Part shown: in pieces, positions 62,919 through 64,000 of the stretch | Position numbering within the stretch: position 1 is the first letter of the stretch | Layout: the number at the start of each line of letters is the position of its first letter | Source: Pseudomaricurvus sp050633365 | GTDB taxonomy: Bacteria > Pseudomonadota > Gammaproteobacteria > Pseudomonadales > Cellvibrionaceae | Length of the DNA stretch: 64,000 bases | Direction of reading: 5' to 3' | Assembly (NCBI GenBank): GCA_050633365.1 | Contig: JBOEGJ010000043.1 | Location: forward strand, 44,914-108,913 | Position numbers and translations under genes: made by a program | The notes under the pieces: generated by a model | The model's database searches: none | The model's input: the letters and a program-made list of their open reading frames with translations, nothing else | Told to the model about the DNA's origin: nothing

Positions 62919-63530
62919 TTAACGCTTCTGCTGCAGCAAAATACCCAACTGCTGCAAGTAAGCGACTAATGCGTCCATTTCGGTAACACCCTTAACCTTG
63001 TCCTTTGCTCCGGCAATATCTTCGTCGGTGTAAGGAACACCCACAGAGCGCAGAGCGGCCATCTTCTTGCCAGTGTCTTCACCATCTAATAGGTTGTCAA
63101 ACAACCAAGGGAAAGCCGGCATGTTAGATTCAGGAACAACGTTGCGAGGGTTATACAAATGCGCCTTGTGCCAAGCATCAGAATAACGACCACCGACACG
63201 AGCCAAGTCTGGCCCCGTGCGCTTAGAACCCCACAAAAACGGGTGATCGTAAACGGATTCACCGGCAACGGAGTAGTGACCGTAACGCTCAACCTCAGCA
63301 CGCAGAGGACGAACCATCTGAGTGTGACAAACGTGACAACCTTCGCGGATATAGATGTCTCGCCCTTCCAACTCAACCGCATCCCAAGGCTCTAAACCTT
63401 CGATGGGCTCAGTCGTCTCTTTCAAGAAAAACTGAGGTACGATCTCTACAAGTCCACCGAAACTAATGGCAACAACAGCCAAAATCATCAGCAAACCAAT
63501 ATTTTTTTCTACTATGTCATGATTCTTCAC
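62919..63530 (-). CDS. ccoO: CcoO (FixO), monoheme cytochrome c subunit of cbb3 oxidase
   Basis: A 203-residue membrane-anchored cytochrome c. One span (about 11-30), then GREIYIREGCHVCHTQMVRPL-type heme site with Cys 65, Cys 68 and His 69, the conserved WGSKRTGPDLARVGGRYSD and an MPAFPWL Met ligand. It begins 11 bases after ccoN, so the two are translated together. Confidence 0.97.
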   Translation of the reverse strand: MKNHDIVEKNIGLLMILAVVAISFGGLVEIVPQFFLKETTEPIEGLEPWDAVELEGRDIYIREGCHVCHTQMVRPLRAEVERYGHYSVAGESVYDHPFLWGSKRTGPDLARVGGRYSDAWHKAHLYNPRNVVPESNMPAFPWLFDNLLDGEDTGKKMAALRSVGVPYTDEDIAGAKDKVKGVTEMDALVAYLQQLGILLQQKR

Positions 63531-63541
63531 AGTCGCTCTCC

Positions 63542-64000
63542 TTAGGCCGTTTGCGGCTGCGTTTGAGTGGCTTCTTCATCAGAGTCAGCCATTGTGCGGT
63601 AGGTGTTGTAAGCCATCAGCAACATACCCAGCAGGAAGAATGCCCCGCCCAACACACGAACAAAGTATCCAGGGTAGCTCGCCTCTACTGATTCAGCGAA
63701 GCTGTAGGTCAAGGTGCCGTCGGAGTTAAACGCGCGCCACATCAAGCCCTGCATAATACCATTGACCCACATCGCAGCGATGTACAAAACCGTACCGATA
63801 GTTGCCAACCAGAAGTGAGTATTGATTAAGGTCGTGCTCCACATGGCTTTGCGGTTGGTAAGAACCGGTAACAAGTGGTAGATAGCACCAATAGAAATCA
63901 TCGCAACCCAACCCAGAGCGCCAGAATGTACGTGGCCAATGGTCCAGTCAGTATTGTGAGACAAAGCGTTAACCGTCTTGATCGACATCATCGGGCCTTC
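63542..64000 (-). CDS. ccoN: CcoN (FixN), catalytic heme b subunit of cbb3 oxidase (5' part outside window)
   Basis: Only the C-terminal 152 residues are in the window; the frame is open to base 64000 (EGPMMSIKTVNALSH). The HVH of TDWTIGHVHSGALGW holds the two axial histidines of the low-spin and high-spin hemes. The last two or three membrane spans and a short polar tail (EEATQTQPQTA) are visible. The start and the CuB histidines lie beyond the edge. Confidence 0.95.
   Translation of the reverse strand, partial: EGPMMSIKTVNALSHNTDWTIGHVHSGALGWVAMISIGAIYHLLPVLTNRKAMWSTTLINTHFWLATIGTVLYIAAMWVNGIMQGLMWRAFNSDGTLTYSFAESVEASYPGYFVRVLGGAFFLLGMLLMAYNTYRTMADSDEEATQTQPQTA

Noticed and set aside
1..64000. 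CRISPR arrays, tRNA or rRNA genes, insertion sequences, integrases
   Set aside because: No regularly spaced repeats, cloverleaf sequences, or transposase or integrase motifs were seen on either strand.

Overview
The window is a stretch of a gammaproteobacterial chromosome, most likely a marine, aerobic to microaerobic member of the Cellvibrionales/Spongiibacteraceae-Pseudomonas side of the class. This rests on gene order and protein resemblance, not on a 16S gene. Recognised gene order includes the complete dcw (division and cell wall) cluster running into lpxC, an M23 peptidase, secA, argJ and a Nudix-ThiE fusion, as in Pseudomonas. MurE carries the DNPR motif of meso-diaminopimelate enzymes, and a cbb3 oxidase locus is present. 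No tRNA, rRNA, CRISPR array or insertion sequence was seen.

Layout. 1-2000: an HD-domain protein cut by the window edge, a small secreted His/Asn/Tyr-rich protein and a DUF4126 membrane protein. 2100-27100 (all minus strand): Nudix-ThiE, argJ, secA, M23 peptidase, lpxC, ftsZ, ftsA, ftsQ, ddl, murC, murG, ftsW, murD, mraY, murF, murE, ftsI, ftsL, rsmH and mraZ. These are mostly 4-base overlaps or short gaps. Transcription begins at a clear sigma70 promoter followed by a 10-base-periodic array of GTGG boxes that looks like the MraZ operator. 27341-27714: RNase P RNA.

27748-43987 is an accessory catabolic block. It holds two AraC-type regulators, a frameshifted TonB-dependent receptor, an HSL-type esterase, a large LuxR/MalT-like ATPase regulator, aldehyde and iron-containing alcohol dehydrogenases, and a crotonase. 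It ends with a four-gene beta-oxidation operon: SCPx-like thiolase, two-subunit MaoC-type hydratase and acyl-CoA dehydrogenase. In Pseudomonas aeruginosa rnpB sits directly beside rsmI, so this block looks like an insertion of about 16.5 kb. The genes suggest uptake, ester hydrolysis, alcohol to acid oxidation and beta-oxidation of a hydrophobic, probably branched or isoprenoid/steroid-like substrate; this is inference.

44234-48944 resumes the conserved order: rsmI, lpoA, yraN, diaA, dolP. 49185-55600 is mixed: an acetolactate-synthase-like enzyme, a DUF1295 membrane protein, a SulP transporter, an orphan ParA ATPase, a stand-alone cyclic-nucleotide-binding-like domain and glyoxalase I. 55633-64000 is the cbb3 oxidase locus: ccoN (partial), ccoO, ccoQ and ccoP, then, from an FNR/Anr-type class II promoter, ccoG, ccoH, ccoI, ccoS and a TauE/SafE-like membrane protein with a His-rich tail. 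Together these encode a high-affinity terminal oxidase with its copper and heme assembly factors.
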